From positions 1 through 64,000 of the forward strand of contig BPUI01000003.1 of NCBI GenBank assembly GCA_019973575.1: a stretch of 64,000 bases of DNA, read 5' to 3'. The notes under the pieces were generated by a model. That model was not told the origin of the DNA and made no database searches. It saw nothing but the letters and a program-made list of their open reading frames with translations. Every line of letters begins with the position of its first letter. Within the stretch, counting starts at the first letter, position 1. This DNA comes from Gemmatimonadetes bacterium T265. GTDB lineage: Bacteria; Gemmatimonadota; Gemmatimonadetes; Gemmatimonadales; Gemmatimonadaceae. Position numbers and translations under genes: made by a program. Positions 1 to 8,291 of this stretch are shown here, in pieces.

Positions 1-54
1 TGTGTAGCAGTAGTGTGACTAAAGGCTTTTTTAGTCCGGCAGCTACTGTGCACA
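1..54. repeat. Interrupted inverted repeat upstream of the PEP-CTERM gene
   Basis: Nested palindromic arms are visible: TGTG (1-4) pairs with CACA (51-54), CAGTAG (8-13) with CTACTG (43-48), and GACTAAA (17-23) with TTTAGTC (30-36), around a short loop that includes part of a T-run (27-32). It could be the terminator of a gene lying left of the window or an operator for the gene at 200. The sequence does not separate the two. Confidence 0.5.
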
Positions 55-199
55 TCTGGCGCAAGCGTCCCGGAAGCCGTACGTTGGTGCCGTCGGGTGA
101 TACCAGGTGAAGGGACTGTCACGTGGTATCGAGCAGGACTCTGCACGGCGCGCGGGGCGCAGTGCGGGTATCGGTGCGTAATTCAATAGGGGGAGTAGG

Positions 200-907
200 A
201 TGAACCGGTCGTTTCTCTTCAAGGCTGCCTCGGCAGTCGCCACGCTCTCGTTCGCGGCGACGGCGGGCGCGCAGACGTTCGCCAACACGCTCCAGACCGT
301 CGGACAGGCGCAGATCTCCTCGGCGGGCGCCGGCAGCGGCCAGCCGCTGTTCATCGACTTTCTGAGCGGGGTCCCGTTCCCGATCACGCCCGGCAACGGC
401 GCGCCGGGCAACGTGGTCACGGGTGCGGCCACGGGCGTGTTCACGAGCGTCGCGCCGTTCACGAACGGCACGATCCAGGACCTCGAGGTCGGCGGGGGCG
501 GCTCGCCCACGACGACGAACCCGATGGGGGCCGAGGCGACGTTCATGACCATCGGCGGCTACACGTTCACGCTCGGCAGCGCGCCGAACGGCTCGACGTT
601 CGGCCCGATCTCCTTGACGGACCGGGCGGGCGGGGCGATCGCCTCGTTCGCGGTGTTCGGCACGGTGACGGGGCCCGGGTTCACGGGGCCGACGACGTAC
701 GAGGGGTCGTTCTCGACGCAGTTCGTGGGCGAGACGGCGGCGCAGGTGTTCAACCAGATCAACAACGGCGGGACGCCGATCGTGACGTTCTCGGCGAACT
801 TCGGGGCGCCGGTGAGCACGGTGCCGGAGCCGTCGACGTACGCGCTGCTCGCCACGGGCATCGGCGCGCTCGGGCTCGCCGCCCGCCGCCGCCGCGCGAA
901 CGCGTAA
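200..907 (+). CDS. PEP-CTERM sorting domain exoprotein
   Basis: This 235-residue exported protein has an N-terminal signal peptide (MNRSFLFKAASAVATLSF, cleavage near AGAQ). Its C-terminus is a textbook PEP-CTERM tail: VPEPSTYALLATGIGAL followed by a basic RRRR cluster. In known PEP-CTERM systems this tail is recognised by exosortase and the protein is released or anchored at the cell surface; no exosortase gene is in this window. The middle (residues 25-205) is Gly/Thr/Ala-rich, beta-strand-like and has no motif I recognise, so the molecular function is unknown. The ATG is preceded by GGGGGAGTAGG, a usable ribosome site. Two tandem hairpins follow the stop codon, so it is probably a single-gene transcript. 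A relative at 24000 and a decayed copy at 23505 share the same tail type. Confidence 0.85.
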   Translation: MNRSFLFKAASAVATLSFAATAGAQTFANTLQTVGQAQISSAGAGSGQPLFIDFLSGVPFPITPGNGAPGNVVTGAATGVFTSVAPFTNGTIQDLEVGGGGSPTTTNPMGAEATFMTIGGYTFTLGSAPNGSTFGPISLTDRAGGAIASFAVFGTVTGPGFTGPTTYEGSFSTQFVGETAAQVFNQINNGGTPIVTFSANFGAPVSTVPEPSTYALLATGIGALGLAARRRRANA

Positions 908-922
908 TCCGGTTCCGCTCCT

Positions 923-958
923 CGGTAGCTGGAAGCGCTCCGGCGCCTCCAGCTACCG
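923..958 (+). terminator. Hairpin just after the PEP-CTERM gene
   Basis: The 11-nt arms CGGTAGCTGGA (923-933) and TCCAGCTACCG (948-958) are perfect complements. The stem continues inward after one mismatch through GCGC pairs to a TCCG loop. It is the first of two consecutive stem-loops after the stop codon at 907. Confidence 0.65.
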
Positions 959-971
959 ATCAGAGCTCTGA

Positions 972-1026
972 AACGCAAGACAACGGGGTGGGTCGCTCAC
1001 AGCGACCCACCCCGTTGTCTTGCGTT
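972..1026. terminator. Long perfect stem-loop, 26-bp stem with 3-nt loop
   Basis: Positions 972-997 and 1001-1026 are perfectly complementary over 26 bases with the loop CAC. The arm begins AACGCAAGACAACGGGG. There is no long U-tract, only TT after the stem, so a rho-independent role is likely but not certain. It may work in both directions, since minus-strand genes approach from the right. Confidence 0.75.
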
Positions 1027-1191
1027 CCCGTGATTCTCGCCAGCAATTACGGGCCGTCGTCCGTGGGCGTGTGCCCGATCAGCACCCGTCGCCACACCGC
1101 CCATTTCCCACTACTGAACGGCGTACTACCTGCCGGCGGCGGATGACCTGGTCGAGCGCCGTCGCCGGATTCTGCCGCGGGCGTCGTCGGG

Positions 1192-1335
1192 TCAGCGGCG
1201 CGCGAGATGCGACGCGAAGTGCGGCGCGGAGGACGAGAAGAACGCGACCACCCAGCGCATCGGCACGCGCGGGAACTCGGCGCGCTGCGCGCGGGAGCTC
1301 AGCATGATCGAACGCAAGACGAGGGCACGCAGCAT
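1192..1335 (-). CDS. Possible small basic protein of 47 residues
   Basis: A short reading frame runs from ATG at 1335 with GGAG seven bases upstream on the minus strand. Most of its codons end in G or C, as in real genes here. The product starts MLRALVLRSIMLSSRAQRAE and has a weakly hydrophobic centre (MRWVVAFFSSS). No family is recognised. It is the only plausible gene in the 760-bp gap between the PEP-CTERM terminator and the lipoprotein gene, and the rest of that gap looks empty. It could still be a chance frame. Confidence 0.3.
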   Translation of the reverse strand: MLRALVLRSIMLSSRAQRAEFPRVPMRWVVAFFSSSAPHFASHLARR

Positions 1336-1640
1336 GGGAGGACTCCGTCGGGCAGGAGGGCACGGAAGACGGCCGGCGGACACCGGGGCCGTCGGGGAGA
1401 AAGGGGCCGGACGCGAGACGCAGCAACGAGTCTCCGGGTAACCGTGAGCGGGTCGTCGCCGCGCGTCACGTCCGTAGCAGGTGAGCTAGAAGAGTCTCGG
1501 AAGCGAGACAAGCGGTGTCTTTGGGTGCAATGTGCGCCATCTCACACTCGCGCCGCGTTGTCGCGATTGCAGCTTACGCGAAGTGCGGCCGAGTCCGGCC
1601 GCCTTACGACGGGCGCCGGCGCGTCGCGCCTGCCTAACTG

Positions 1641-1676
1641 TGTTACGAACGCGTCACGTGTTACGCGCGCGTCACG
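1641..1676. repeat. 18-bp tandem duplication at the end of the lipoprotein gene
   Basis: Two adjacent 18-bp units, TGTTACGAACGCGTCACG and TGTTACGCGCGCGTCACG, differ at two positions. The second copy overlaps the TGA stop codon (1672-1674, minus strand) of the lipoprotein gene. This is probably replication slippage. Confidence 0.7.
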
Positions 1677-2727
1677 AGCAGCTCAGGCGGCCGCGGGGGA
1701 GCGGGAGCGTGCAGGTGCGCGTGGAATCGTTCTGCGTGATGACGACCTTGGCCGTGGCCGAGCCGTCGTAGGTCACCACCTCGCGGCGGGTCGTCGTCTT
1801 GGTCGAGCCGCTCGCGAGCGTGACGCTCGCCGTGCTGGCGCGCACCACGGTGCCCGCGGTCGGGTAGACGCTGCTGCCCGTCTTGACCGGCACCACGAGC
1901 CCGGTCGTCGTGTCGCCCATGACACGGGTCGCGGTGAACGTCGTGCTGTCGGAGAGCTTGCCGGACGTCGACTCCTGCCCTGCGGAGGTGCCGTTCACGG
2001 TCCGCTGGGTGCTGCCGGTCGCCAGCCCGGTGACCGTGCGGTCGCTCACCGAGCTCACCGTGCTCGTCGCGCTGGCGACCGTGGCCTGGGAGCTGTCCGG
2101 GCCGAACCCGGGGCCGAAGCCGCGGCGGTTGCCGGGGGTGAACGTCGTCGTCCCCGTGACCTCGACGTGCGTGACGGCGGTATTCGTGGTCGAATCGAAC
2201 GCCTGTTGGGCGGTGCCGGCGGCGTCGGTGTAGATGGCGTAGCGGGAGATCGTCAGGCCGTTGACCGTCGTCGGGGCGCATGTGATGCGGCCGGTGCTCG
2301 ACGAGAACGTGCAGGTGCTGATGGGCAGGTTGCCGCCGAACGGCACCCCGAAGAGGCCGCGGCCGAAGCCCGGGCCGAAACCGCCGCCGCCGAGGAAAGC
2401 GCCGCCGAGGCCGCCGCCCATGAAGCCGCCGAAGCCCGGCCCGCCCCCGCCGTGGCCGCCGTGGTCTCCGTGGCCGCCGCCCGGCCCGAAGGTCCCGGTC
2501 GTGCTGTCACCGGAGGAGGGCGTGGTGCCGGTGCTCCCGCTGCTCGCGCTGTAGCTGCTCGCGAGGTAGTTGTAGCCGGGCGTCGAGCTCGAGAACGCGC
2601 TCGACAGGAGGGCCGACGTCGCCGCGAGGCTCGAGGCGGTCGGCGAGGTGGACGACTCGCGGCACGCCGCGGTCAGGGCGGCGCCTAACGCGGCGGCGCC
2701 CAGGGCGAGTCTGGGGGTGGAGCGCAT
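1672..2727 (-). CDS. Gly/Ser/Thr-rich lipoprotein of unknown function
   Basis: The start is set at 2727 because it gives a clean lipoprotein signal: MRSTPRLALGAAALGAAL followed by TAAC, with the lipidated Cys near residue 22. A longer frame upstream would add a meaningless Arg/Pro stretch. The mature protein (351 residues with signal) begins with a Ser/Thr-rich linker. It continues into a low-complexity Gly/Phe/His segment (GGGHGDHGGHGGGGPGFGG, about residues 85-135) and then a Thr/Val-rich, probably beta-sheet region containing three Cys. Such His/Gly loops can bind metal, but that is speculation here. No family is recognised. It is divergently transcribed from the peptidase gene at 2959. 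Confidence 0.65.
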   Translation of the reverse strand: MRSTPRLALGAAALGAALTAACRESSTSPTASSLAATSALLSSAFSSSTPGYNYLASSYSASSGSTGTTPSSGDSTTGTFGPGGGHGDHGGHGGGGPGFGGFMGGGLGGAFLGGGGFGPGFGRGLFGVPFGGNLPISTCTFSSSTGRITCAPTTVNGLTISRYAIYTDAAGTAQQAFDSTTNTAVTHVEVTGTTTFTPGNRRGFGPGFGPDSSQATVASATSTVSSVSDRTVTGLATGSTQRTVNGTSAGQESTSGKLSDSTTFTATRVMGDTTTGLVVPVKTGSSVYPTAGTVVRASTASVTLASGSTKTTTRREVVTYDGSATAKVVITQNDSTRTCTLPLPRGRLSCS

Positions 2728-2958
2728 GCGGTGTGAACTCCGGACTGTGGGTCGGTGCGACGGCCGCGGACTGCGCCGCCGCTGCGTCCAACACACGCGG
2801 CGCGCGCGGCCCCCCTACGCGGGACGGCGGCGTCGTCGACGCGCGCCGCGGGTCGTGCCCCCGACGTACGGGTCCGCGCCGTGCGTTCATCCCGCCGAGG
2901 CCCGGCCGTCGCGCCGGCCCAAGCCCGCGCCACCTTCAGCCCGCACCTCACCGTGACG

Positions 2959-4989
2959 ATGTCCGACCTGTTGCGCACGCCGCTCGCGACGACGCTCGCG
3001 TGCCTCGTCCGCCGCGCGCGCCGCGGCCTGCTGTCGGCGGGCGCTGTGGCCTTCTCCGCGGCGCCGGCCGCCGCCCAGTCGGCCGCCGCGCCGGCGCTCC
3101 ACGCGTCGGCCCTCCACCTGCCGCGCGCGGTGCGGCAGGCGTACGCGCGCGGCACGCGGTCGCCCGACGGCCGGCCGGGCGCGCGGTACTGGCAGAACCA
3201 CGCGCGCTACGCGATCACCGTCACCGCGCTCCCGCCCGACCGGACGGTGCGCGGGAGCGAGCAGATCACCTACCACAACGACAGCCCCGACACGCTGCGC
3301 GCGCTCGTCTTCAAGCTGTTCCTCAACATCCACAAGCCCGGCGCGCCGCGCGAGGCCTCGGCGGCGGCGGACTACCTCACCTCGGGCGTGCACGTGGACG
3401 CGTTCGCGGTGAACGGCGCCGCGACCCCGTGGGGCGACGACGCGCGCACGTTCACCGTGCGGCGCGTACAGCTCACGGCGCCGCTCCTCCCGCGCGACTC
3501 GGTGCGGCTGTCGTTCGACTGGCACTACGACGTCTCGCGCGAGGCGGGGCGCGAGGGCATGCTCGATTCGACGACGTTCTACCTCGCCTACTTCTACCCG
3601 CGCGTCGCCGTCTACGACGACTACAACGGGTGGGACACGATGACGTTCACCGACGCGCAGGAGTTCTACAGCGACTTCAACGACTACGACGTGACGGTGC
3701 GCGTGCCGCGCGACTACGTCGTGTGGGGGACGGGCACGCTGGCGAACGCCGCCGAGGTGCTGCGCCCCGCGCCGCTCGCCCGCTTCCGCGCGTCACTCGC
3801 CTCCGACACGACGGTGCACGTGGCGACACGCGCCGAACTCGCCGCGCACGCCGTCACGGCGCAGCCGCCCAACGGCGGCGCGGGCCCCGGGACCAACGCG
3901 TGGCACTTCACCGCGGCCGGCGTGCCCGACGTGACGTTCGCGCTCGGCGACCACTACGTGTGGGACGCGGGCGGCGCGGTGGTCGATAGCGCGACGGGGC
4001 GACGCGCGGGTGTGCAGGCCGCGTACAACGACACCGCCGCGGACTTCCACTACATGGTGCAGTTCGGCCGGCACGCGCTCGGCTGGCTCTCGCGCAACTG
4101 GCCCGGCGTCCCGTACCCGTACGAGAAGACGACCGTCGTGCAGGGGAGCGCGGACATGGAGTACCCGATGATGGTCAACGACGGGAGCACGTCCGACACG
4201 ACGTTCTCGCGCTTCGTCGTGGAGCACGAGATCGCGCACACCTGGTTCCCGTTCTACATGGGGATCAACGAGACGCGCTACGGCTTCATGGACGAGGGGT
4301 GGGCGACGACGTTCGAGTACCTCATCAACCAGGCCGACCTGGGTCCGGCGCGCGCAGCGACTTTCTACAAGGACTTCCGCATCGCCGGCTGGATCCACGA
4401 CCCGTCGCCGCTCGAGGACCTGCCGATCATCACGCCCGGAGACGTGCTCTCCGGGCGCGCGCTCGGCAACAACGAGTACGGCAAGGCGTCGCTCGGCTAC
4501 CTCGCGGTCAAGGACCTGCTCGGCGACGCGCTGTTCCGCCGCGCCCTGCACGCGTTCATCGAGCGCTGGCACGGCAAGCACCCCCTCCCGTGGGACTTCT
4601 TCAACACGGTGAACGACGTCGCCGGGCGCGACCTCGACTGGTTCTGGCGCGCGTGGTACTTCAGCAACAGCTACATCGACCTCGGCGTGGACGCGGTGCG
4701 GCCGACCCCGACCGGGTGCGCCGTCGCGCTGCGGAACGTCGGCGGGATGCCGGCGCCGGTCGACCTCGTGTTGGGCTACGCGGACGGCACGAGCGAGAGG
4801 GTGCACGTGACGCCGGCGGTCTGGGCGGCGGACCCGGCGCGGGCGACGGTCGCGGTCGCGACGCGCAAGACGCTCCGCTCGCTCGCGCTCGACGGCGGCA
4901 TCTTCATGGACGCGGACCCGTCGAACGACCGGTGGAGCGCGGGGACGCCGGGTGCGACGCCTAACGTAGAGTCTAACGGAGCGCCGTAG
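2959..4989 (+). CDS. Exported M1-family (gluzincin) metallopeptidase
   Basis: This secreted zinc aminopeptidase-type protein has 676 residues. A signal peptide ends near AAPAAAQSA, which favours the ATG at 2959 over the longer frame from 2755. The zinc site is canonical: HEIAH (His423, Glu424, His427), then exactly 18 residues, then Glu446 in MDEGWA, i.e. HEXXH-X18-E. The usual GAMEN exopeptidase motif is replaced by GSADMEYPMM about 35 residues upstream, as in many bacterial M1 relatives. The family hydrolyses N-terminal residues from peptides, here presumably in the periplasm or outside. The 3' end overlaps the convergent acyl-CoA dehydrogenase gene by 17 bp. Confidence 0.9.
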   Translation: MSDLLRTPLATTLACLVRRARRGLLSAGAVAFSAAPAAAQSAAAPALHASALHLPRAVRQAYARGTRSPDGRPGARYWQNHARYAITVTALPPDRTVRGSEQITYHNDSPDTLRALVFKLFLNIHKPGAPREASAAADYLTSGVHVDAFAVNGAATPWGDDARTFTVRRVQLTAPLLPRDSVRLSFDWHYDVSREAGREGMLDSTTFYLAYFYPRVAVYDDYNGWDTMTFTDAQEFYSDFNDYDVTVRVPRDYVVWGTGTLANAAEVLRPAPLARFRASLASDTTVHVATRAELAAHAVTAQPPNGGAGPGTNAWHFTAAGVPDVTFALGDHYVWDAGGAVVDSATGRRAGVQAAYNDTAADFHYMVQFGRHALGWLSRNWPGVPYPYEKTTVVQGSADMEYPMMVNDGSTSDTTFSRFVVEHEIAHTWFPFYMGINETRYGFMDEGWATTFEYLINQADLGPARAATFYKDFRIAGWIHDPSPLEDLPIITPGDVLSGRALGNNEYGKASLGYLAVKDLLGDALFRRALHAFIERWHGKHPLPWDFFNTVNDVAGRDLDWFWRAWYFSNSYIDLGVDAVRPTPTGCAVALRNVGGMPAPVDLVLGYADGTSERVHVTPAVWAADPARATVAVATRKTLRSLALDGGIFMDADPSNDRWSAGTPGATPNVESNGAP

Positions 4990-6640
4990 GCCCGGCCGCC
5001 GTTCCCACACCGGGGGACGCCGCGGCCTCGCGGACCAGCGCGTCGAGCACGGTCGCGCGCGCGGCGCGGTCGTCCGCCCCGAACGTGGGCGGGTCGATGA
5101 GCTCGGCGTAGGCGAGCGCGGCCGCCGCCGGCACGGGGTCGCCGCAGGGGGCGCGGCGCGCGGCGTCCTCGACGAGCAGGGCGAGCGCGAGACTTCCGGC
5201 CAGGCGGTGCAGCAGCCGGCGCGCGTAGACCGGCCCGACGTCGGGCGACGCCGTCGTGACCCGGACCGCGTGCCGGTCCCCGGCGAGGCGGCGGTCGAGC
5301 GCGTCGCGCAGCGGGGCGAGTCCGTCGGGGAGCGCGGCGAGGACGTCGCCGACGCGCGCCTCGTAGGCCGCGAACCCGCCGTAGCGCGCGTCGAGCATCC
5401 GGAGCAGCTCCAGCGCCTGGATGTTCGCCGGCCCTTCCCACACCGTGAGCACCTGCGCGTCGCGGAGCAGCCGCTCGGCCGGGTAGTCGCGCGTGTACCC
5501 GTTGCCGCCCATCAACTCGAGTGTCGCGCGGGCCGCGGCGACGGCGTCGTCGGCGGTGAGGTACTTGGCGAGCGAGGTGCTCACGCGCAGCCAGGTGCGG
5601 CGCGCCGGGTCGCGAAGCGCGTCGTCGAGCGCGCCCGCGGCCTCGAAGGCGAGGAGCGTTCCGGCGCGCCAGCGCACGGCCAACTCGACGAGGGTGTCCT
5701 GCACCATCGGATAGCGGACGATCGCCTGGCCGAACGCGCGCCGGTGCGTGGCCCACGCGACCGCCTCGCGCACGGCCCGCCGCTGCGCGCCCGCGGCGCC
5801 GACCGCGTTGTGCACGCGACTGTAGGTGAGCGCTTCGAGCATGAGGCGGAGCCCGTGAGGCGGCGCCGCGACTTCGACCGCCTCCGCGCCCGACAGGTCG
5901 ATCTCGCCCGTGGGGAGGCCCGTGGTGCCGAGCTTGGCCTTGAGGCGCCGGACGCGGTAGTGGTTGACCTGGCCGTCGTCGAGGTGGCTCGGCACGAGGT
6001 AGAGGCCGAGCCCCGCGGAGCCGGGCGGGGCGCCGGTCGGGCGCGCGGTGGCGAGGGCGAGGCCGCTGTTCGCGTTGCTCGTGAACCACTTGAGGCCGTG
6101 CAGCGCGAAGCCGGCGCCCCGCGGCCGGGCCGCGGTGGTCGTCGCGCCGACGTCGCTCCCGCCGTGCAGCTCGGTCGCCCACGTGCCGCCGGTCTTCGCG
6201 AGCCCGTCGGTGCGGGTGAGCTCGGGGAGGTACCGGTCGCGGAGCGGTGCGGGGGCGAAGTGGCCGAGTACGTAGGCGACCGCGCCGGTGAGCGTGACGG
6301 GGCAGTGCAGGCTGATGTCGGCCTGCGACAGGAGGTACCCCATCGCGAAGCTCAGCAGGTGGGGCGCGCCGTCGCGGTAGGGACGGCCGACGATGCCGCG
6401 CGCGTAGACCTCGCGGTGCTGCGCGTCGTAGGTCGGGTTGCAGACGATCCGGTTGACGACGCGGCCGTCGCGGTCGTAGGTCTCGAGCCGGGGCGGCGCG
6501 TCGCGGTCGGTGGCGGCGGCCTGCGCGTCGACCGCGGTCAGCACCCAGTCGTGGAACGCGGCGAGCTCGGGGCGGAAGCGGCAGAACCCGGCGACGCGCG
6601 CGTCGAGGCGGTCGGCGAGGAACGGGTCGTAGCTCGTCAT
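4973..6640 (-). CDS. AidB-like acyl-CoA dehydrogenase family protein
   Basis: A 555-residue flavoprotein of the acyl-CoA dehydrogenase superfamily. The start MTSYDPFLADRLDA (6640) is chosen because the upstream extension is Arg/Pro nonsense. Diagnostic stretches are the central FAD/substrate segment (TGGTWATELHGGSDVG, then LKWFTSNANSGLA), the helix TYSRVHNAVGAAGAQRR, GQAIVRYPMVQDTL, and the C-terminal ELMGGNGYTRDYPAERLLRD with TVWEGPANIQALE. The length and the WEG-N-Q motif fit the AidB/isovaleryl-CoA-dehydrogenase-like branch, known in E. coli from the alkylation response. The true substrate cannot be read from sequence. It probably is a monocistron, with a hairpin lying just upstream of its start. 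Confidence 0.88.
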   Translation of the reverse strand: MTSYDPFLADRLDARVAGFCRFRPELAAFHDWVLTAVDAQAAATDRDAPPRLETYDRDGRVVNRIVCNPTYDAQHREVYARGIVGRPYRDGAPHLLSFAMGYLLSQADISLHCPVTLTGAVAYVLGHFAPAPLRDRYLPELTRTDGLAKTGGTWATELHGGSDVGATTTAARPRGAGFALHGLKWFTSNANSGLALATARPTGAPPGSAGLGLYLVPSHLDDGQVNHYRVRRLKAKLGTTGLPTGEIDLSGAEAVEVAAPPHGLRLMLEALTYSRVHNAVGAAGAQRRAVREAVAWATHRRAFGQAIVRYPMVQDTLVELAVRWRAGTLLAFEAAGALDDALRDPARRTWLRVSTSLAKYLTADDAVAAARATLELMGGNGYTRDYPAERLLRDAQVLTVWEGPANIQALELLRMLDARYGGFAAYEARVGDVLAALPDGLAPLRDALDRRLAGDRHAVRVTTASPDVGPVYARRLLHRLAGSLALALLVEDAARRAPCGDPVPAAAALAYAELIDPPTFGADDRAARATVLDALVREAAASPGVGTAAGPTALR

Positions 6641-6675
6641 CGCACAGAGAGCGGCGGGCCGCGGCGGTCCCGGGG

Positions 6676-6703
6676 CGCCTGACGGGCCTGCGCCCGTCAG
6701 GCG
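6676..6703 (-). terminator. 12-bp perfect stem-loop between two minus-strand genes
   Basis: CGCCTGACGGGC (6676-6687) and GCCCGTCAGGCG (6692-6703) form a perfect stem with a CTGC loop. It includes the stop codon of the small membrane protein gene. It is likely to terminate that transcript or attenuate read-through into the acyl-CoA dehydrogenase gene. Confidence 0.6.
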
Positions 6704-6888
6704 TCGTCCGGGGCGTTCACGCGGAGCACGACTTGGGCGAGGATGAGAAGGACGCCGAGCGGGACGAGCGCGTGCCACCCCCCGGCGTGTACTCCGAGGA
6801 GGAGGAAGCCGACCGCCCAGACGACGAGGAGGAGGGCGCCTAACGGGCCGAGGATGCCGACAGTGCGTCTGTCCAGGGCGTGGCTCAC
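6697..6888 (-). CDS. Small two-helix membrane protein, 63 residues
   Basis: The GTG start at 6888 is set by a near-perfect ribosome site, GGAGGTCCCCC directly upstream on the minus strand. The product (MSHALDRRTVG...) has two hydrophobic helices, about residues 11-31 (LGPLGALLLVVWAVGFLLLG) and 37-55 (WHALVPLGVLLILAQVVL). It resembles the lmo0937/DUF5670 type of tiny membrane proteins in size and topology, but that similarity is only by eye. Function unknown. It is divergent from the TetR regulator at 7047, with 158 bp between them. Confidence 0.65.
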   Translation of the reverse strand: MSHALDRRTVGILGPLGALLLVVWAVGFLLLGVHAGGWHALVPLGVLLILAQVVLRVNAPDDA

Positions 6889-7011
6889 GGGGGACCTCCG
6901 GTGTGGGGACGGCCTGCGTGCGGTACGCGGGCGCCGTTCATGTTGGCGCACGTGCCGTGGGCTCGCAAGTGCGCCCGCAAGGCGGAACGTGGCTGGCGCG
7001 CGGAGGGGTTC

Positions 7012-7040
7012 TTGACACGAGCGTCCAGTATGCGTATGGT
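7012..7040 (+). promoter_or_regulatory. Sigma-70 promoter giving a leaderless TetR transcript
   Basis: TTGACA (7012-7017) and TATGGT (7035-7040) are separated by exactly 17 bp. The ATG of the regulator gene is at 7047, seven bases after the -10 box, so transcription should start at or next to the start codon. No Shine-Dalgarno sequence is present, which fits a leaderless mRNA. Confidence 0.75.
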
Positions 7041-7046
7041 TGGCGC

Positions 7047-7628
7047 ATGGCCCGCCCGAAGCAATTCGACCGGGACGAGGCCCTCCGGGCCGGGATGCGG
7101 GTTTTCTGGCAGCAGGGCTTCGCCACGACGACGACCGACGACCTCGCGAAAGCGATGGGGATCGGGCGGCAAAGCTTTTACGACACGTTCGGCGACAAGC
7201 GGCGGTGCTACCTCGAGGCGCTCCGCAACTACGCCCGCGACGACGTGGCGGCACAAATCGACGTGATCCGCCGCGCGCCGTCGCCCCTGCGGGCGCTGCG
7301 CGATCTGCTGTCGACGGTCACGTGGACCGAGGACCGCCGGGCGATGGGGTGCATGGCGATCAACTCCCTCGCGGAGTTCGGGGCAAGTGACGCCGAAATT
7401 GCGGCGACGCTCGCGCCCACGGCCCTGCTCCTCGAGCAGACGATCATTCATCTGTTGCGCGAGGCGAAGGCCAAGGGCGAGGTCGCGCCGTCGGTCGACG
7501 AGCAGCGGGCGGCGAGCGCGATGCTCTGCACCCGCATGGGCATGCTGGTCGGCGTCCGGGCCGGCCGGTCGTGCGAGAGTCTGCGCGCGATCGCGGACTT
7601 CACCATCGACCAGCTCGTCGCGCGTTAG
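7047..7628 (+). CDS. TetR/AcrR-family transcriptional repressor
   Basis: A 193-residue one-component regulator. The N-terminal helix-turn-helix domain is clear: FDRDEALRAGMRVFWQQGF, then TTTDDLAKAMGIGRQSFYD and TFGDKRRCYLEAL (residues 7-56). The rest is an all-helical ligand-binding domain with several Cys/Met residues (MGCMAINSLAEFG, MLCTRMGMLVG) typical of the TetR_C clade. Such proteins usually repress neighbouring genes and release on binding a small molecule. The nearest candidates are its own gene, the DoxX-like gene 145 bp downstream, and the divergent membrane peptide. The efflux operon begins 2 kb further on and could also be a target. Confidence 0.88.
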   Translation: MARPKQFDRDEALRAGMRVFWQQGFATTTTDDLAKAMGIGRQSFYDTFGDKRRCYLEALRNYARDDVAAQIDVIRRAPSPLRALRDLLSTVTWTEDRRAMGCMAINSLAEFGASDAEIAATLAPTALLLEQTIIHLLREAKAKGEVAPSVDEQRAASAMLCTRMGMLVGVRAGRSCESLRAIADFTIDQLVAR

Positions 7629-7772
7629 CCCACGCGCTAGCACGCGCGAGCACGCGCGGCCGCCACTGTCCGTCGCCGCGGGGAGCCGCACAGGTACCAC
7701 ACGCGCGTCAGCGTGTACCCAGTTTTGGACAAAGCAGTCAAACAAATGTTGTCAGCGCGAGGAGGTCACACC

Positions 7773-8291
7773 ATGTCCGTGCAGCACGTGCAGAACATTT
7801 GGAGTCCCGGCGACGGCCGTTCCGGCGACGGCGCGGCGACCGACGTCGCGGGCGCCGAGCGGGCTGCGACGGACGAGGGCCGGCGGGCGGCGCGGTGGGC
7901 CGCGCGCGTGCGGGGGCCCGCACTCGGCGTCGCGCAGGTCGTGCTCGCCGGGCTCTTCGTCGTCGTGGGGGTCGCCAAGCTCGTCGGGGCGCCGGCCATG
8001 CTCGCCGCGTTCGGCACGATCGAGAACGTGACCGGGCTCGGCGCGTGGCTCCGTCTGCTGACGGGCGCGCTCGAAGTCGCTGGCGGGGCGCTGCTCCTCG
8101 TGCGCGCCGTGGCCGGCGTGGGCGCGGTGCTCCTTGGGACGGTGATGGCGGGGGCGGTCCTCGCGCACCTGTTCGTGCTGCGCAGCGCGCCGACCGCGCC
8201 GGTCGTCCTCGGCGCCGCGCTCGCCGGCGTCGCCTACGCGCACCGCGACCGGCTCGCGGTCGTGGCGGCTCAGCTGGAGCGGAACCTCTGA
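7773..8291 (+). CDS. DoxX-like membrane protein
   Basis: A 172-residue integral membrane protein. The ATG at 7773 follows a strong GAGGAGGT ribosome site at a six-base spacing. The first 50 residues are hydrophilic. Four helices follow: LGVAQVVLAGLFVVVGVAKLVG, AWLRLLTGALEVAGGALLLV, GVGAVLLGTVMAGAVLAHLF and TAPVVLGAALAGVAYA. The spacing and the GVAKLVG / GALEVAGGALL pattern fit the DoxX/DoxD-like family. Members are linked to redox or thiosulfate metabolism or are simply uncharacterised. The stop codon overlaps the next ATG by one base (TGATG), so the downstream lipoprotein gene is probably translated from the same message. Confidence 0.75.
   Translation: MSVQHVQNIWSPGDGRSGDGAATDVAGAERAATDEGRRAARWAARVRGPALGVAQVVLAGLFVVVGVAKLVGAPAMLAAFGTIENVTGLGAWLRLLTGALEVAGGALLLVRAVAGVGAVLLGTVMAGAVLAHLFVLRSAPTAPVVLGAALAGVAYAHRDRLAVVAAQLERNL

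Noticed and set aside
1632-1638. Single GCCTAAC/GTTAGGC motifs across the window as integron sites
   Set aside because: The 7-mer occurs in dozens of core genes. Only loci with two cores, complementary arms and cassette-like gene spacing were kept.
1207-2688. Long plus-strand open frame of 493 codons
   Set aside because: It is Arg/Ala/Gly/Glu-rich shadow sequence, antisense to the lipoprotein gene at 1672-2727, which has a signal peptide and sensible composition.
2755-2958. N-terminal extension of the M1 peptidase to 2755
   Set aside because: The added residues are Arg/Pro-rich without structure, and the signal peptide starts naturally at 2959.
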